Assembly (NCBI RefSeq): GCF_030651835.1
Contig: NZ_JAUSBX010000077.1
Location: 1 to 33,673, forward strand
DNA from: Methylicorpusculum sp.
GTDB lineage: Bacteria; Pseudomonadota; Gammaproteobacteria; Methylococcales; Methylomonadaceae
Length of the DNA stretch: 33,673 nucleotides
Direction of reading: 5' to 3'
Every line of letters starts with the position of its first letter. The stretch's first letter is position 1. The notes beneath the pieces are model-generated. The model saw only the letters and a list, made by a program, of their open reading frames with translations, searched no databases and had not been told where the DNA came from. Positions 7,961-17,820 of this stretch are shown here, in pieces. The position numbers and the translations under genes were made by a program.

Positions 7961-8587
7961 TTAAATCAGTCCATTGTTTTTAGCGATCAGTTTGAATTGA
8001 TCATTATCTTGAGCATTTAATTTGCGCCGAATCGCTGTTTGACAATTGAATACGGTTTTTAAAGAAATAGTCAGTTGATTGGCGATATAGGTTATGGGGA
8101 AATCCTCGGCAATCAGGCAAAACACATCAAATTCCCTGGAACTTAGCGCATCAAAAGGTTCCAAAATTTTCTTGATATGCCGCATGGCTAGCTTTTGAGC
8201 CACATCGTTATCTATGTAAATAACTCCCTGGTGAACTGCCTTAAAGATATCAGCCACTTCTTGCTGCTCATGCTTAGCCGTCAAAATCCCGCGAGCACCG
8301 GCTTGAAGATAATTGACTGCATTGTGAATATTTTCCTGTAAATTGAAAATGATAAATTTATTCGTTTCTTTGTTTTGCTGGGTTTGCAAAAGCTCGAGAA
8401 TTGAATCGGGGGGCATTAATCCATCGATCCCTACCAAATGAAATGCTGAAAAATCGGCATAGTCTCTAGAAATATGATTAAACCGATACCGTTGAATCTC
8501 AAAATCATGACGTTGTAAACAGTCATAACCCGCTAACGGATCATGCTCATACGACAGCAATAACAGATTTAAGCAATTACCACTCAT
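7961..8587 (-). CDS. LuxR/NarL-type regulator with degenerate receiver
   Basis: The 208 residues have a CheY-like N-terminal domain (about 1-130) and a LuxR-type helix-turn-helix (about 145-205: LSSREFDVFCLIAEDFPITYIANQLTISLKTV). Asp55 in GIDGLMPP aligns with the phospho-acceptor. The acidic pair is changed to Glu14-His15, the conserved Thr is replaced by Asn (IIFNLQE), and the usual Lys position reads Thr-Ala. Phosphorylation is therefore doubtful and the domain may sense something else or act constitutively. No histidine kinase is adjacent. Two expected HTH residues also deviate (NCQTAIRRKL instead of the common THRxxIxxKL). It is divergent from mutS with a 195-base gap and lies upstream of the PepSY gene, a plausible target. 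No clear ribosome binding site precedes the ATG. Confidence 0.82.
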   Translation of the reverse strand: MSGNCLNLLLLSYEHDPLAGYDCLQRHDFEIQRYRFNHISRDYADFSAFHLVGIDGLMPPDSILELLQTQQNKETNKFIIFNLQENIHNAVNYLQAGARGILTAKHEQQEVADIFKAVHQGVIYIDNDVAQKLAMRHIKKILEPFDALSSREFDVFCLIAEDFPITYIANQLTISLKTVFNCQTAIRRKLNAQDNDQFKLIAKNNGLI

Positions 8588-8782
8588 AGTATTATCATTA
8601 GCTAGCCAACAAAGATCGCACCGTAAATTGGACCCTATTTCGTTATCATTTTACATCTTGTCAAAGACCGCCCTTCCTGCAATCCCATCATGTTAAAATG
8701 TAATCCTAATTAAGGATGGAGTCACTTTAATCCTTCGACTCGTGTTATGCATCTTATATAACACTGGCTTTACAACTTTTTC

Positions 8783-11383
8783 ATGCCCATGACCCTCGAC
8801 AACATTGATTCAGAAATCACGCCGATAATCACCCCCGCGCCGTCCCATACACCAATGATGCAGCAATATCTGCGTATCAAAGCGGAACATCCGGATACCT
8901 TACTTTTTTATCGTATGGGCGACTTTTACGAGCTGTTTTTTGAAGATGCCGCAAAAGCGGCACAATTACTCGATATCACGCTGACCAGCCGCGGCCACTC
9001 AGGCGGCACGCCCATTCCAATGGCCGGCATTCCGTATCATGCCGCAGAGGGTTACATTGCCAGATTATTGAAACAATCCGAATCGGTCGCCATCTGCGAA
9101 CAAATCGGCGACCCGGCAACCTCCAAAGGTCCTGTTGACCGGAAAGTCATGCGTATTATGACCCCCGGCACGGTGACCGATGAAGCCTTGCTGGAAGATC
9201 GAAAAGACAATCTGTTAGTCGGGATCCATCTTGACGGGCAGAAATTCGGCATTGCCAGCCTTGATTTGACTAGCGGCCGTTTTATCTTGCAGCAAATAGA
9301 CAACCTTGATGCCTTTTTAAGTGAAATTGAACGACTCAACCCGGCCGAACTCCTGGTTTCAGAAGATTTCCGGCTACCCGATGCGCTAAAACAGCGGCGC
9401 GGCATCTGCAAACGAGCGCCATGGCATTTTGAAATCAACAGTGCGCGCCAGCACGTACTGAAACAATTCAATACCCTCGATCTAAAAGGCTTCGGCTGCG
9501 AGAACATGCCGGTCGCAGTTGCCGCCGCCGGTTGTTTATTGCTCTATGTCAAAGAAACTCAACAAACGGCTTTGCCGCATATTCAAGGCGTTCAGGTTGA
9601 ACATAACAGCGACAGCATCATTCTTGATGCCGCCAGCCGCCGTAACCTTGAACTGGATTATCACCCGTCAGGCCAGCTTCAATTTACTTTGTTCGGTGTG
9701 CTGGATAAAACAGTCACAGCCATGGGCAGTCGCTGTCTGCGCCGATGGATTCATCGGCCTTTAAGGCAGCAGGAACGTTTGAAAGCACGGTATAACAGCA
9801 TTGAATGCTTGATAACAGACCGTTGTTTTCAGACCCTTCAACGTCTACTCAAACAAACCGGCGATATCGAACGCATCAGTTCTAGAATTGCGCTTAAATC
9901 GGCACGGCCAAGAGATTTGCTGGTTCTGCGCGATACGCTGACGGTATTGCCCGATTTGCATTCAGTGCTATCGCAAATAGAAGATAACGAAATAGCAAGA
10001 CTGCAAAACCAGTTAGGCGAACATCCGCAATTACTGGATTTACTCCGTAAATCGGTGGTTGATAATCCACCCGTACTGATACGAGACGGTGGTGTAATCG
10101 CTCCCGGTTATCATGTTGAACTGGATGAACTACGCAACTTAAGCCAGCACGCCGATCAATACCTGCTCGATATGGAAGCCCGCGAAAAAGCCGCAACCGG
10201 CATCAACACCCTCAAAGTTAACTACAATCGCGTCCACGGTTACTACATCGAAGTGCCGCGCTCTCAAGCGGATAATGTGCCTGCCTACTACTCGCGCAAA
10301 CAGACGCTGAAAGGTGTTGAACGCTATATCACCGCTGAACTGAAAAGCTTTGAAGACAAGGTGCTCAGTGCCAAGGAAAAATCATTGTCGTTTGAAAAAG
10401 CATTGTATGAGCAGCTATTGAATAGCATCGCTGAATCTTTGCTCCCGCTGCAACAGTGTGCAAATGGACTGGCTGAGCTCGATGTACTGGTCAATTTTGC
10501 TGAACGCGCCGATACATTGAATCTCGTCAAGCCGGTACTGACGCAAAAATCGGGCATTCAGATAGATAGCGGCCGCCATTTGGTGGTCGAACAAGTATCC
10601 GACGTTCCATTTGTCGCCAATGACCTCAACCTGGGCAGTCAACGCAAAATGCTGGTCATTACCGGCCCCAATATGGGCGGTAAATCCACTTATATGCGGC
10701 AAACGGCATTGATTGTTTTGATGGCGCATATCGGCTGTTTTGTTCCGGCCAAATCTTTCAGCTGCGGCCCCATCGATAAAATATTTACCCGTATCGGCGC
10801 ATCGGATGATCTGGCCAGCGGCCGATCGACATTTATGGTGGAAATGTCGGAAACCGCCAATATTTTGCATAACGCCACCGATAAAAGCCTGATCCTGATG
10901 GATGAGATTGGCCGGGGCACCAGCACGTTCGACGGCTTGTCGTTAGCTTGGGCCTGCGCCGACTATTTAGCCAAAATCACTAAAGCGTTTACGCTGTTTG
11001 CCACGCACTATTTCGAATTGACGGCTTTGGCTGAAGAGCAGAAAACCATTCACAACGTCCACCTGGAAGCGATGGAGCATGGCGATAAGATTATTTTTCT
11101 GCATGCGGTTAAAGAGGGACCTGCTAGTCAAAGTTACGGATTACAGGTCGCTTCGCTAGCCGGTGTCCCGGCTGTTGTCATCGATAAAGCCAAACAAAAA
11201 TTACATCACCTTGAAAATACGGCTTATCTGGAACAGCAAGCCGGAACAGGCAATCATCAACTCGATTTATTTACCGGCAAGGAATATTGCCCGGCCGTTT
11301 CGTTGCTGTCTGAACTGGATCCTGATCAGCTGACGCCACGTCAGGCATTGGAATTGCTCTACCGGCTTAAGGGGATGATTTAA
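8783..11383 (+). CDS. mutS: DNA mismatch repair protein MutS
   Basis: Recognises base mismatches and small loops and starts methyl-directed mismatch repair with MutL. The 866 residues cover all MutS domains: mismatch-binding domain with GDF48-Y-E50 (the Phe wedge and Glu of the GxFYE motif), connector, core/lever (to about 560), clamp, and the C-terminal ATPase. The Walker A motif [13 protein letters not shown] is at about 626-638, Walker [17 protein letters not shown] near 702-717, and the ATP-loop His is in [12 protein letters not shown]-terminal helix-hairpin tail ends [12 protein letters not shown]. No Shine-Dalgarno is visible before ATG 8783; Met3 is an alternative start. Divergent from the LuxR-type gene, convergent with dsbC. 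mutL is not in the window. Confidence 0.98.
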   Translation: MPMTLDNIDSEITPIITPAPSHTPMMQQYLRIKAEHPDTLLFYRMGDFYELFFEDAAKAAQLLDITLTSRGHSGGTPIPMAGIPYHAAEGYIARLLKQSESVAICEQIGDPATSKGPVDRKVMRIMTPGTVTDEALLEDRKDNLLVGIHLDGQKFGIASLDLTSGRFILQQIDNLDAFLSEIERLNPAELLVSEDFRLPDALKQRRGICKRAPWHFEINSARQHVLKQFNTLDLKGFGCENMPVAVAAAGCLLLYVKETQQTALPHIQGVQVEHNSDSIILDAASRRNLELDYHPSGQLQFTLFGVLDKTVTAMGSRCLRRWIHRPLRQQERLKARYNSIECLITDRCFQTLQRLLKQTGDIERISSRIALKSARPRDLLVLRDTLTVLPDLHSVLSQIEDNEIARLQNQLGEHPQLLDLLRKSVVDNPPVLIRDGGVIAPGYHVELDELRNLSQHADQYLLDMEAREKAATGINTLKVNYNRVHGYYIEVPRSQADNVPAYYSRKQTLKGVERYITAELKSFEDKVLSAKEKSLSFEKALYEQLLNSIAESLLPLQQCANGLAELDVLVNFAERADTLNLVKPVLTQKSGIQIDSGRHLVVEQVSDVPFVANDLNLGSQRKMLVITGPNMGGKSTYMRQTALIVLMAHIGCFVPAKSFSCGPIDKIFTRIGASDDLASGRSTFMVEMSETANILHNATDKSLILMDEIGRGTSTFDGLSLAWACADYLAKITKAFTLFATHYFELTALAEEQKTIHNVHLEAMEHGDKIIFLHAVKEGPASQSYGLQVASLAGVPAVVIDKAKQKLHHLENTAYLEQQAGTGNHQLDLFTGKEYCPAVSLLSELDPDQLTPRQALELLYRLKGMI

Positions 11384-11393
11384 CGAGAATTGC

Positions 11394-11429
11394 AGCCGGT
11401 TCAACCTTGTTTGGCTGAACCGGCTTTTT
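11394..11429 (+). terminator. Rho-independent terminator after mutS
   Basis: A 13-base stem with one mismatch (AGCCGGTTCAACC at 11394-11406, GGCTGAACCGGCT at 11413-11425) is followed by TTTTT (11425-11429). It lies between convergent mutS and dsbC and could work in both directions, although the T-run is on the mutS side. Confidence 0.88.
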
Positions 11430-11454
11430 CGGATGTTAAGCAGAAAATACGGAA

Positions 11455-12174
11455 TTACTTAGCTTTCTCTTCGCGCAACACTTCCACCAGCTGTTTTGCA
11501 GGAAGATATCCGGGGTAAACGCTGCCGTTTTCAGTCACAATCATCGGCGTACCGCGTGCCTCAAAATCAACGCCCAACTGCATGTGGGCATCAACCGGAT
11601 GAGTACACTCTTTGGCTTCGATGTTTTCGCCTTTTTTCGCTTTGGTCAAAGCCGCATTTCTGTCACTGGCACACCAGACCGATACTGCTTTTTTGTAAGA
11701 ATCGGTATCTTTTCCTGAACGAGGAAAGAAAAGATATTGAATGGTTATGCCTTCTGCCAGGTATTGATCAATTTCAGAATGCAGCTTCCGGCAATAGCCG
11801 CAGTCAATATCGGTAAATATAAAGACTTTATATTTACTTTCTTTGGGCTTAAATACGATCATTTGATCTTCACCCAATTTTGCCAAGGCATTTTTCCGCG
11901 TTTGTGACATTTTAACTTCTGTCAAATCGGTTCTTGCCGCCACATCGACCAAACGTCCCTGCAGCAGATATTTACCGTCTTCCGACATGTAAAAGATATT
12001 TGCGCCGACCACGACTTCATACAAACCTTTAACTTCAGAAGGCGTGATAGACTCGGGATTGATTGAAGGCATTGATTTTTTCAATGACTCTTTGATAGCG
12101 TTTTCATCGGCGCTCACCATGGATGCACTTAATACTGCACCGGTAAGCATTAGGGTTCTGATAAGTTGCTGCAT
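11455..12174 (-). CDS. dsbC: Thiol:disulfide interchange protein DsbC
   Basis: Periplasmic disulfide isomerase that rearranges wrong disulfides and is kept reduced by DsbD. The 239 residues show a signal peptide (about 1-22, cleavage near ASMVSA-DEN), an N-terminal dimerisation domain (about 25-85) and a thioredoxin fold with active site Cys125-Gly-Tyr-Cys128 (FTDIDCGYCRKLH). A second Cys pair (VWCASDR ... KECTHP) follows, then the cis-proline loop GTPMIV and the C-terminal PGYLPAKQL. GGAAGAG before the ATG supports the start. It lies 83 bases downstream of rseP on the same strand, in the place where bamA usually stands, separated from it by a strong AT-rich hairpin. Functional kinship with the envelope theme of rseP is plausible. 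Confidence 0.95.
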   Translation of the reverse strand: MQQLIRTLMLTGAVLSASMVSADENAIKESLKKSMPSINPESITPSEVKGLYEVVVGANIFYMSEDGKYLLQGRLVDVAARTDLTEVKMSQTRKNALAKLGEDQMIVFKPKESKYKVFIFTDIDCGYCRKLHSEIDQYLAEGITIQYLFFPRSGKDTDSYKKAVSVWCASDRNAALTKAKKGENIEAKECTHPVDAHMQLGVDFEARGTPMIVTENGSVYPGYLPAKQLVEVLREEKAK

Positions 12175-12214
12175 GACTCTTCCAGGTAAGTTAATTTCGG
12201 TAATGGACTACTAG

Positions 12215-12239
12215 AAAAAGTTATCGTTCATAACTTTTT
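12215..12239 (-). terminator. Hairpin between rseP and dsbC
   Basis: AAAAAGTTAT (12215-12224) and ATAACTTTTT (12230-12239) form a perfect ten-base-pair stem with loop cgttc. On the - strand it starts with A residues and ends in a T-run, the shape of a bidirectional intrinsic terminator, though the stem has only two G-C pairs. It probably marks the end of the long rpsB-rseP transcript or reduces read-through into dsbC. Confidence 0.55.
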
Positions 12240-12257
12240 AAGCTGCTACAAAGCAAT

Positions 12258-13613
12258 TTATTGAAACAAGCGTTCCAAGTCTAAAAACATGGCCAAAGCC
12301 ATGAGGGACAGGAGTAACAGAATGCCCGCTTGTTGAAATACAAGCTGGACTTTTTCGCTGACCGGACTGCCTTTTACGGCTTCAATAGCAAAAAACAGTA
12401 AGTGCCCCCCGTCCAGCACAGGAATAGGCAAGAGATTAAGTACCGCCAAACTGATACTTATTTTTGCCAGAAATGACAAAAACTCAACCAAACCTCTCTC
12501 GGCAGAAATACCGGCAAATTGGGCAATACTGATAGGTCCGCTCAGATTTTTGACCGATGCGTTGCCGATCAACATATGGCCCATCATTTTTAAAGTCACC
12601 TTTGAAAAAAAGACAGTTCTCGATACGGCGGTCTGCATTGCAGGCCAGGGTGATAATGAATGCGTGACCTGCAAAGAAGCAATCAGATCTTCTGGAATCA
12701 GTGCTGCAGCGCCAATTTTCCCAACCGCTGCGCCATTTTCTTCAACTTTCTCAGGCGTAATACTCAATTTGAGTTCAACACCTTCTCGTTCGAGAGTCAG
12801 CTCTATCGGCGTATCGGGGCGTTCTTTGACATAGTCGACCCATTGCATCCAGTTTTCGATTGACACCTCATTCGCTTTCAATAAGACATCACCGCTTTTC
12901 AAGCCTGCCTTCTCTGCAGGTTTACCCTCAAGCACCTTACCGAAAACGGCCTTAATGGGCGGCATCCAGGGTACCAGTCCCAGTTTTTTATAGAGCTGTT
13001 CAGGATTTTTTTGTAATTCCTCAGGTATTTGCAACACCTTAGTCTGACGCTCATCCTCTGTACTTTTTACTTCAATACTGAGCCCGTCAGTGGCCGGTTG
13101 CGCGGCTGATGAAAATATCATTTCCATCACTTCGCTCCAGGTCTTTACCGTCTCTCCGTTTACAGCAACTATCTCATCTTCCTCGACAAAACCGGCTTGC
13201 GCTGCGAGCGTTTCAGGCATTATTTGCCCGACAATCGGACGCAACCCGGTTTCGCCCATCATCAGCACAAACCAAAACAGCGCTATGGCAAGAATGAAAT
13301 TAAACACCGGACCTGCTGCGACAATCGCGGAGCGGGCGAGAATGGATTGACGGTTAAAAGCAAAGGGTAAGTCTGCAGATGCAACCTCTCCCTCTCTTTC
13401 GTCTACCATTTTGACATAACCACCCAGAGGGATGGCCGAAATGACGTATTCTGTTGAATCGGGCGTCTGTTTGTAAGACCACAAGACCTTACCGAACCCG
13501 ACTGAAAACCTGAGTACTTTAACGCCGGCTTTACGCGCTACCCAGAAATGGCCGAATTCATGAAAGGAGACAAGAATTCCGATGGCAAGGATAAAATAGA
13601 ATAAAGTATGCAT
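12258..13613 (-). CDS. rseP: Site-2 protease RseP
   Basis: Inner-membrane zinc metalloprotease that cleaves the RseA anti-sigma factor within the membrane during the sigma-E envelope stress response and also clears remnant signal peptides. From the ATG at 13613 it has 451 residues. HEFGH (18-22) sits in the first transmembrane helix; a second zinc/active-site motif is NLLPIPVLDGGHLLFF near the C-terminus. Two PDZ domains lie between (about 115-280; GLRPIVGQIMPETLAAQAGFVEEDEI and KAVFGKVLEGKPAEKAGLKSGDVL). The MRE beta-loop region LRFSVGFGKVLW follows the first helix. An in-frame TTG three bases upstream is less likely as start. Eight bases separate it from dxr, so it belongs to the same operon. 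Confidence 0.97.
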   Translation of the reverse strand: MHTLFYFILAIGILVSFHEFGHFWVARKAGVKVLRFSVGFGKVLWSYKQTPDSTEYVISAIPLGGYVKMVDEREGEVASADLPFAFNRQSILARSAIVAAGPVFNFILAIALFWFVLMMGETGLRPIVGQIMPETLAAQAGFVEEDEIVAVNGETVKTWSEVMEMIFSSAAQPATDGLSIEVKSTEDERQTKVLQIPEELQKNPEQLYKKLGLVPWMPPIKAVFGKVLEGKPAEKAGLKSGDVLLKANEVSIENWMQWVDYVKERPDTPIELTLEREGVELKLSITPEKVEENGAAVGKIGAAALIPEDLIASLQVTHSLSPWPAMQTAVSRTVFFSKVTLKMMGHMLIGNASVKNLSGPISIAQFAGISAERGLVEFLSFLAKISISLAVLNLLPIPVLDGGHLLFFAIEAVKGSPVSEKVQLVFQQAGILLLLSLMALAMFLDLERLFQ

Positions 13614-13621
13614 CAACGCGT

Positions 13622-14806
13622 TCAGTTAGCCAGCGACAAAAGATTTTGCCTGGCTACATCCCGAGCCTGACTGTCTACAGACAGCACTTTTTCCAGAGTA
13701 TCCGCTTCACTTACCTCAAATGCCTGCATTGTTTTCTCAATGACGACAGGAATATCGGTAAACCGGATCTGTTCATTCAAAAATGCATCTACCGCAATTT
13801 CATTGGCAGCATTCAGTACGGCAGGCATGACCCCTCCGGCATTGATGGCTTCAATAGCCAATCTCAGGCACGGAAAGCGATCAAGATCCGGCGCTTCAAA
13901 ATCCATATGTTTGACATCGAAGATATTAAGAGGCGCCGCGCCTGAATCGAATCGCTCCGGCCAAGCCATGGCATGGGCAATAGGAATCCGCATATCGGGA
14001 TTACCCATTTGTGCCAGGACAGTTCCATCGACATAATCGACCATGGAGTGAATGACGCTTTGGGGATGAATCACAACTTGTATTTGTTCGGGCTTCATGT
14101 TGAACAACAGGCAGGCTTCGATTAACTCTAGCCCTTTATTCATCATGGTCGCCGAATCCACCGATATTTTCCGGCCCATATCCCAGTTTGGATGGGCAAC
14201 CGCCTGTTCAGGAGTAACGTCTTTGAGCTTGTCCAGAGGCATCGTTCTAAAGGGGCCGCCTGAAGCCGTCAATAGAATACGGCGGACACTTTTAGCGGAT
14301 TGGCCCGAAACATAATGGGCCGGCATACACTGAAAAATTGCATTATGTTCGCTGTCAATGGGTAACAAGTGCGCGCCGCAATCTCTTACCGCATGCATGA
14401 ACAGGTCACCGGACATCACCAGTGCTTCCTTATTGGCCAGTAAAACCGTTTTTCCCGCTTTTGCGGCCGCCAGACTGGGTAAAAGACCTGCCGCCCCGAC
14501 AATGGCCGCCATGACAGAATCAACCTGATCCAGTGTAGCAACGGTTTCCAATGCATCGGCGCCTGACAGAACCTTGATGCCATCAATAGGTGAAGCAGCA
14601 ATACGTTCTGCAAACAATTTGGCATTGTTTTCGTCGACGACCACAACATACTCGGGCGTGTGCACCAGACATTGTTCGTACAACGTATCGATATTGTTGT
14701 TTGCAGTGAGTGCGATGACTTTGTACAAATCCTTATGTCTTGCCGCAACATCCAATGTGCTGACACCGATTGAACCGGTCGCACCGAGAACACAAATGCC
14801 TTTCAT
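13622..14806 (-). CDS. dxr: 1-deoxy-D-xylulose 5-phosphate reductoisomerase
   Basis: Second step of the MEP isoprenoid pathway: converts DXP to 2-C-methyl-D-erythritol 4-phosphate with NADPH. The 394 residues have the NADPH-binding [13 protein letters not shown] (8-20), the KEALVMSG segment (126-133), the metal-binding Asp151-Ser-Glu153 in [14 protein letters not shown], the substrate-loop TASGGPFR and [27 protein letters not shown] with further ligands. Length is normal for the family. The start overlaps the cdsA stop by one base (TGATG), which implies translational coupling. The product feeds undecaprenyl diphosphate synthesis by the nearby uppS. Confidence 0.97.
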   Translation of the reverse strand: MKGICVLGATGSIGVSTLDVAARHKDLYKVIALTANNNIDTLYEQCLVHTPEYVVVVDENNAKLFAERIAASPIDGIKVLSGADALETVATLDQVDSVMAAIVGAAGLLPSLAAAKAGKTVLLANKEALVMSGDLFMHAVRDCGAHLLPIDSEHNAIFQCMPAHYVSGQSAKSVRRILLTASGGPFRTMPLDKLKDVTPEQAVAHPNWDMGRKISVDSATMMNKGLELIEACLLFNMKPEQIQVVIHPQSVIHSMVDYVDGTVLAQMGNPDMRIPIAHAMAWPERFDSGAAPLNIFDVKHMDFEAPDLDRFPCLRLAIEAINAGGVMPAVLNAANEIAVDAFLNEQIRFTDIPVVIEKTMQAFEVSEADTLEKVLSVDSQARDVARQNLLSLAN

Positions 14807-15675
14807 CAGATTTGACCTCCCATCAGATAAATCCCGGCATAGAAAAAGGGTGCCGCAGCAATAATGCTGTCGATTCTATCCAGAATGCCACCATGTCCAG
14901 GCAATAATGAACCACTGTCTTTAAATCCGCCCTGGCGTTTTACGACACTGATAAACAGGTCGCCATAGATAGAGATGAGTACCGTCAAAACTGACAGCAA
15001 TACGAAATCAGATAGCACAATCAGGTGGAATTCAAAAATTAAACTCACCACTACAGCGCTGACAACAGCACTGGCTAATGCGCCGTAAAAGCCCGCCAAT
15101 GTTTTACCCGGACTGATGACAGGGGCCAATTTTTTATCGCCGTATTTTTTACCGGTAAAATAAGCTGCGATATCAGCCAGCCAAATCAGAACCAAAAAGT
15201 ACATGGCCATATCTGCGCCGTAGAAAGCTTTCAAACGATAAAAGAACATCCAGGCAGACAGCAGAATAAACCAGCCGATCAACCCCTTATAGGACAGTTT
15301 TACTTTTAGATTTAAAAAGGCCTCCGGCGTATTTCTGATAAGCACCATGACCAACAGCCAAAACAATACCGGAAGAACGACTAACCACTCAATAATGCCG
15401 GATTGAGTTCTTATTTCCGGGAAATTGGTTAATTGGGCCGCAAACTCCAGAATGTAGGTCCAGAAATAAATGCCTAGCATCGGTAAAATCAAGCCGACTT
15501 GAAACAGTATCCGCCCTGTCCAGCAATTAATGCCTACCAGGGCAGTCCATTCCCAACCCGCCAGCAGAACGATCAGCCCAACCAATAAAACAAAGTAAGG
15601 CACCGGCATTAAGTAAACAGCAAGAACAACTAAGGGTATGAGTATAAGAGCTGTCAGGATGCGTTGTTTTAACAT
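14806..15675 (-). CDS. cdsA: Phosphatidate cytidylyltransferase
   Basis: Makes CDP-diacylglycerol from phosphatidate and CTP, the branch point of bacterial phospholipid synthesis. The 289 residues are strongly hydrophobic with about eight predicted membrane helices. The diagnostic C-terminal signature is present from [21 protein letters not shown] through LDRIDS (about residues 236-268), including the KD and DRID metal-binding acids. The start codon has only an A-rich leader without a clear Shine-Dalgarno. It lies 17 bases after uppS and overlaps dxr by one base, the usual gammaproteobacterial order. Confidence 0.96.
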   Translation of the reverse strand: MLKQRILTALILIPLVVLAVYLMPVPYFVLLVGLIVLLAGWEWTALVGINCWTGRILFQVGLILPMLGIYFWTYILEFAAQLTNFPEIRTQSGIIEWLVVLPVLFWLLVMVLIRNTPEAFLNLKVKLSYKGLIGWFILLSAWMFFYRLKAFYGADMAMYFLVLIWLADIAAYFTGKKYGDKKLAPVISPGKTLAGFYGALASAVVSAVVVSLIFEFHLIVLSDFVLLSVLTVLISIYGDLFISVVKRQGGFKDSGSLLPGHGGILDRIDSIIAAAPFFYAGIYLMGGQI

Positions 15676-15692
15676 TTTTATATTAATTGTTG

Positions 15693-16457
15693 TTATAAGG
15701 TAATTGCTTTATTAAGCACTTGTTCACCGGTATGACCAAACCGGCGTTGACGCGTTTTAAAACTATTAATGGCCTCTTCCAAGGCTTTCTGATTAAAGTC
15801 GGGCCAAAGCGTAGGCGTAAAATAAAGTTCGGTGTAAGCCAGTTGCCACAAAAGGAAATTACTGACGCGCTGCTCCCCACCGGTTCTGATAAACAAATCG
15901 GGTTCCGGAAGATCGGCTGTGGATAAATGCTGACTGATGCACTGTTCGTCCACATTCTGTATTAACAATTCACCGCCACTGACTTTGCCGGCTATTTTCT
16001 GAAAAGCCTGTGACAAATCCCATCGGCCACCGTAATTAGCCGCGACGACCAGGGTCAAACCCGTATTATTTTGAGTTTGAGTTTCACCTTCCGTGATTTT
16101 TGTCCGTAATTGCTCTGAAAATGCCACTCTGTCGCCAATAAAACGAACACGCACATTATTTTTATCGAGCTTATTAATTTCTTTTTGTAATGTCGAAATA
16201 AACAAACTCATCAGCATCGACACCTCTTCAACCGGCCGGCGCCAATTTTCACTGCTGAATGCAAACAGGGTTAACACCTCGATGTTGTGCCGGGCACAAT
16301 AATCGACGATGGCCCTGACGGCTTTGACGCCGGCTTTATGCCCCATGGCACGGGGCATCATTCGTTTTTGCGCCCAGCGGCCGTTACCGTCCATAATGAT
16401 GGCGATATGGCGAGGATTTGACTCTGACGGTAGGGATGTCGATGCATCAGCAGACAT
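15693..16457 (-). CDS. uppS: Undecaprenyl diphosphate synthase
   Basis: Cis-prenyltransferase that extends farnesyl diphosphate with eight isopentenyl units to C55-PP, the lipid carrier for peptidoglycan and other cell-surface polymers. The 254 residues carry the five conserved regions: HIAIIMDGNGRWAQKR with the catalytic Asp, GHKAGVKAVR, TLFAFSSENWRRP, ANYGGRWD, and the C-terminal PDLFIRTGGEQRVSNFLLWQLAYTELYF with RxG and metal-binding residues. AGAGGAT before the ATG supports the start. Neighbours frr (12 bases upstream) and cdsA place it in the rpsB-rseP operon. Confidence 0.97.
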   Translation of the reverse strand: MSADASTSLPSESNPRHIAIIMDGNGRWAQKRMMPRAMGHKAGVKAVRAIVDYCARHNIEVLTLFAFSSENWRRPVEEVSMLMSLFISTLQKEINKLDKNNVRVRFIGDRVAFSEQLRTKITEGETQTQNNTGLTLVVAANYGGRWDLSQAFQKIAGKVSGGELLIQNVDEQCISQHLSTADLPEPDLFIRTGGEQRVSNFLLWQLAYTELYFTPTLWPDFNQKALEEAINSFKTRQRRFGHTGEQVLNKAITL

Positions 16458-16469
16458 ATATTTATCCTC

Positions 16470-17027
16470 TTAGATGGACAATAAATCCGCTTCTTTAACT
16501 TCCAGATGTTTCTCAATATCTTTGATGTATTGATCAGTCAATTTTTGGATTTTCTCTTCTGCCGCTCTGGCGTCGTCTTCTGAAATCTTTTTATCTTTTA
16601 ACGCTTCTTTGATTAAAGAATTTGCATCACGGCGAATATTGCGGATGGCAACGCGTCCATTTTCAGCTTCATGCCTGACCACTTTCACCAAATCGCGGCG
16701 GCGTTCTTCCGTCAAAGCCGGTAAAGGCAAACGAATGACCGAACCATTCGTTGAAGGATTCAAGCCCAGATCCGAAGTCATAATGGCTTTTTCTATCGCT
16801 TGCACCATGTTTCGTTCCCAGGGAGTCACAGCCAATGTCCGCGCATCTTCTATAGCTATGTTGGCAACCTGAGACAATGGCGTGGGCACGCCATAATAAG
16901 AAACACTGATCTGATCCAATAAACTGGGATGAGCTCGTCCCGTTCTTATTTTTGCGAAATCATGGAGCAATGCTTCCACGCTCTTACCCATCCTTTTCGC
17001 TGCATCCTGTTGAATATCACTTATCAT
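16470..17027 (-). CDS. frr: Ribosome recycling factor
   Basis: Splits post-termination ribosomes together with EF-G. From the ATG at 17027 the protein has 185 residues, exactly the normal family length. It shows the N-terminal helix ([38 protein letters not shown]), the beta domain ([18 protein letters not shown] ... RTLAVTPWE) and the C-terminal helices ([18 protein letters not shown] ... [10 protein letters not shown]). An in-frame TTG at 17045 would add six residues, but AGAGGA lies inside that stretch at the right distance from 17027, so the shorter form is chosen. It follows pyrH by 14 bases. Confidence 0.97.
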   Translation of the reverse strand: MISDIQQDAAKRMGKSVEALLHDFAKIRTGRAHPSLLDQISVSYYGVPTPLSQVANIAIEDARTLAVTPWERNMVQAIEKAIMTSDLGLNPSTNGSVIRLPLPALTEERRRDLVKVVRHEAENGRVAIRNIRRDANSLIKEALKDKKISEDDARAAEEKIQKLTDQYIKDIEKHLEVKEADLLSI

Positions 17028-17041
17028 TCTAAAATCCTCTT

Positions 17042-17758
17042 TCAACGTTCAATTAGAGAACCGATGTCTTCGCCCTGCATCAGTCTCATCACGGCACCTT
17101 GTTCAAATATATTCATAACCCGCATAGGCAGATTATTGTCACGGCATAAAACCAAGGCTGTCGTATCCATTACATTCAACCGCTGATCCAGTGCTTCATC
17201 GTATGTCAGTCTTGCATAGAATTGAGCATCTTTGACTTTTTCGGGATCTGCGGAATAAACACCTTTAACTTTGGTCGCCTTAATCATCAGTTGCGCATTG
17301 ATTTCAATGGCCCTGAGACTGGCTGCCGAGTCCGTCGTAAAAAATGGATTACCGGTTCCGGCAGCAAAAATAACCACGCGACCTTTTTCCAAATGCCTGA
17401 CTGCTCTGCGGCGAATATAGTCCTCGCAAACCTGGTTGATCTTTAGTGCCGACATCACGCGCACTTGTAAACCTAAAAACTCCAGCGCATCCTGCATAGC
17501 CAAAGCATTGATTACCGTGGCCAGCATTCCCATCTGATCACCGGTAACTCGATCCAGCCCTTCAGATGCTTTTTGGGCGCCTCGTAAAATATTTCCGCCG
17601 CCAATAACCAAACCGACTTCTATACCTGCTTCACATAACTCCTTTATTTCGGTGGCCAATCGTTTGACAATTTCTGCATCGATGCTGCCGCCCTTCTCGC
17701 TCATCAATGCTTCACCGCTTAATTTTAATAAAATTCTTTGGCAGATAAGTTTTGTCAT
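17042..17758 (-). CDS. pyrH: UMP kinase
   Basis: Phosphorylates UMP to UDP, an essential pyrimidine step that is feedback-inhibited by UTP and activated by GTP in related enzymes. The sequence is an amino-acid-kinase fold of 238 residues: [11 protein letters not shown] at the N-terminus, [13 protein letters not shown] phosphate loop, [22 protein letters not shown], and the C-terminal [20 protein letters not shown]. Two starts are possible, GTG at 17764 and ATG at 17758; neither has a good Shine-Dalgarno, and the ATG gives the usual short N-terminus. A strong hairpin lies between tsf and this gene. Confidence 0.96.
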   Translation of the reverse strand: MTKLICQRILLKLSGEALMSEKGGSIDAEIVKRLATEIKELCEAGIEVGLVIGGGNILRGAQKASEGLDRVTGDQMGMLATVINALAMQDALEFLGLQVRVMSALKINQVCEDYIRRRAVRHLEKGRVVIFAAGTGNPFFTTDSAASLRAIEINAQLMIKATKVKGVYSADPEKVKDAQFYARLTYDEALDQRLNVMDTTALVLCRDNNLPMRVMNIFEQGAVMRLMQGEDIGSLIER

Positions 17759-17788
17759 AGTCACATAGGGTGATTAGTCATTTAAGTA

Positions 17789-17812
17789 AATCCCCGCGCT
17801 CACGCGGGGATT
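17789..17812 (-). terminator. Strong hairpin between tsf and pyrH
   Basis: AATCCCCGCG (17789-17798), loop ctca, CGCGGGGATT (17803-17812) is a perfect ten-base-pair GC-rich stem. On the - strand only a weak T-rich stretch (TACTTAAAT) follows, so it may attenuate rather than end transcription, or stabilise the 3' end of the rpsB-tsf message. Confidence 0.65.
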
Positions 17813-17820
17813 GAATTGAA

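Noticed and set aside
15918-15926. TGTGGATAA (DnaA box) inside uppS, and another at 26961-26969 inside the ubiquinone hydroxylase gene
   Set aside because: Isolated nine-base matches in coding sequence, expected by chance.
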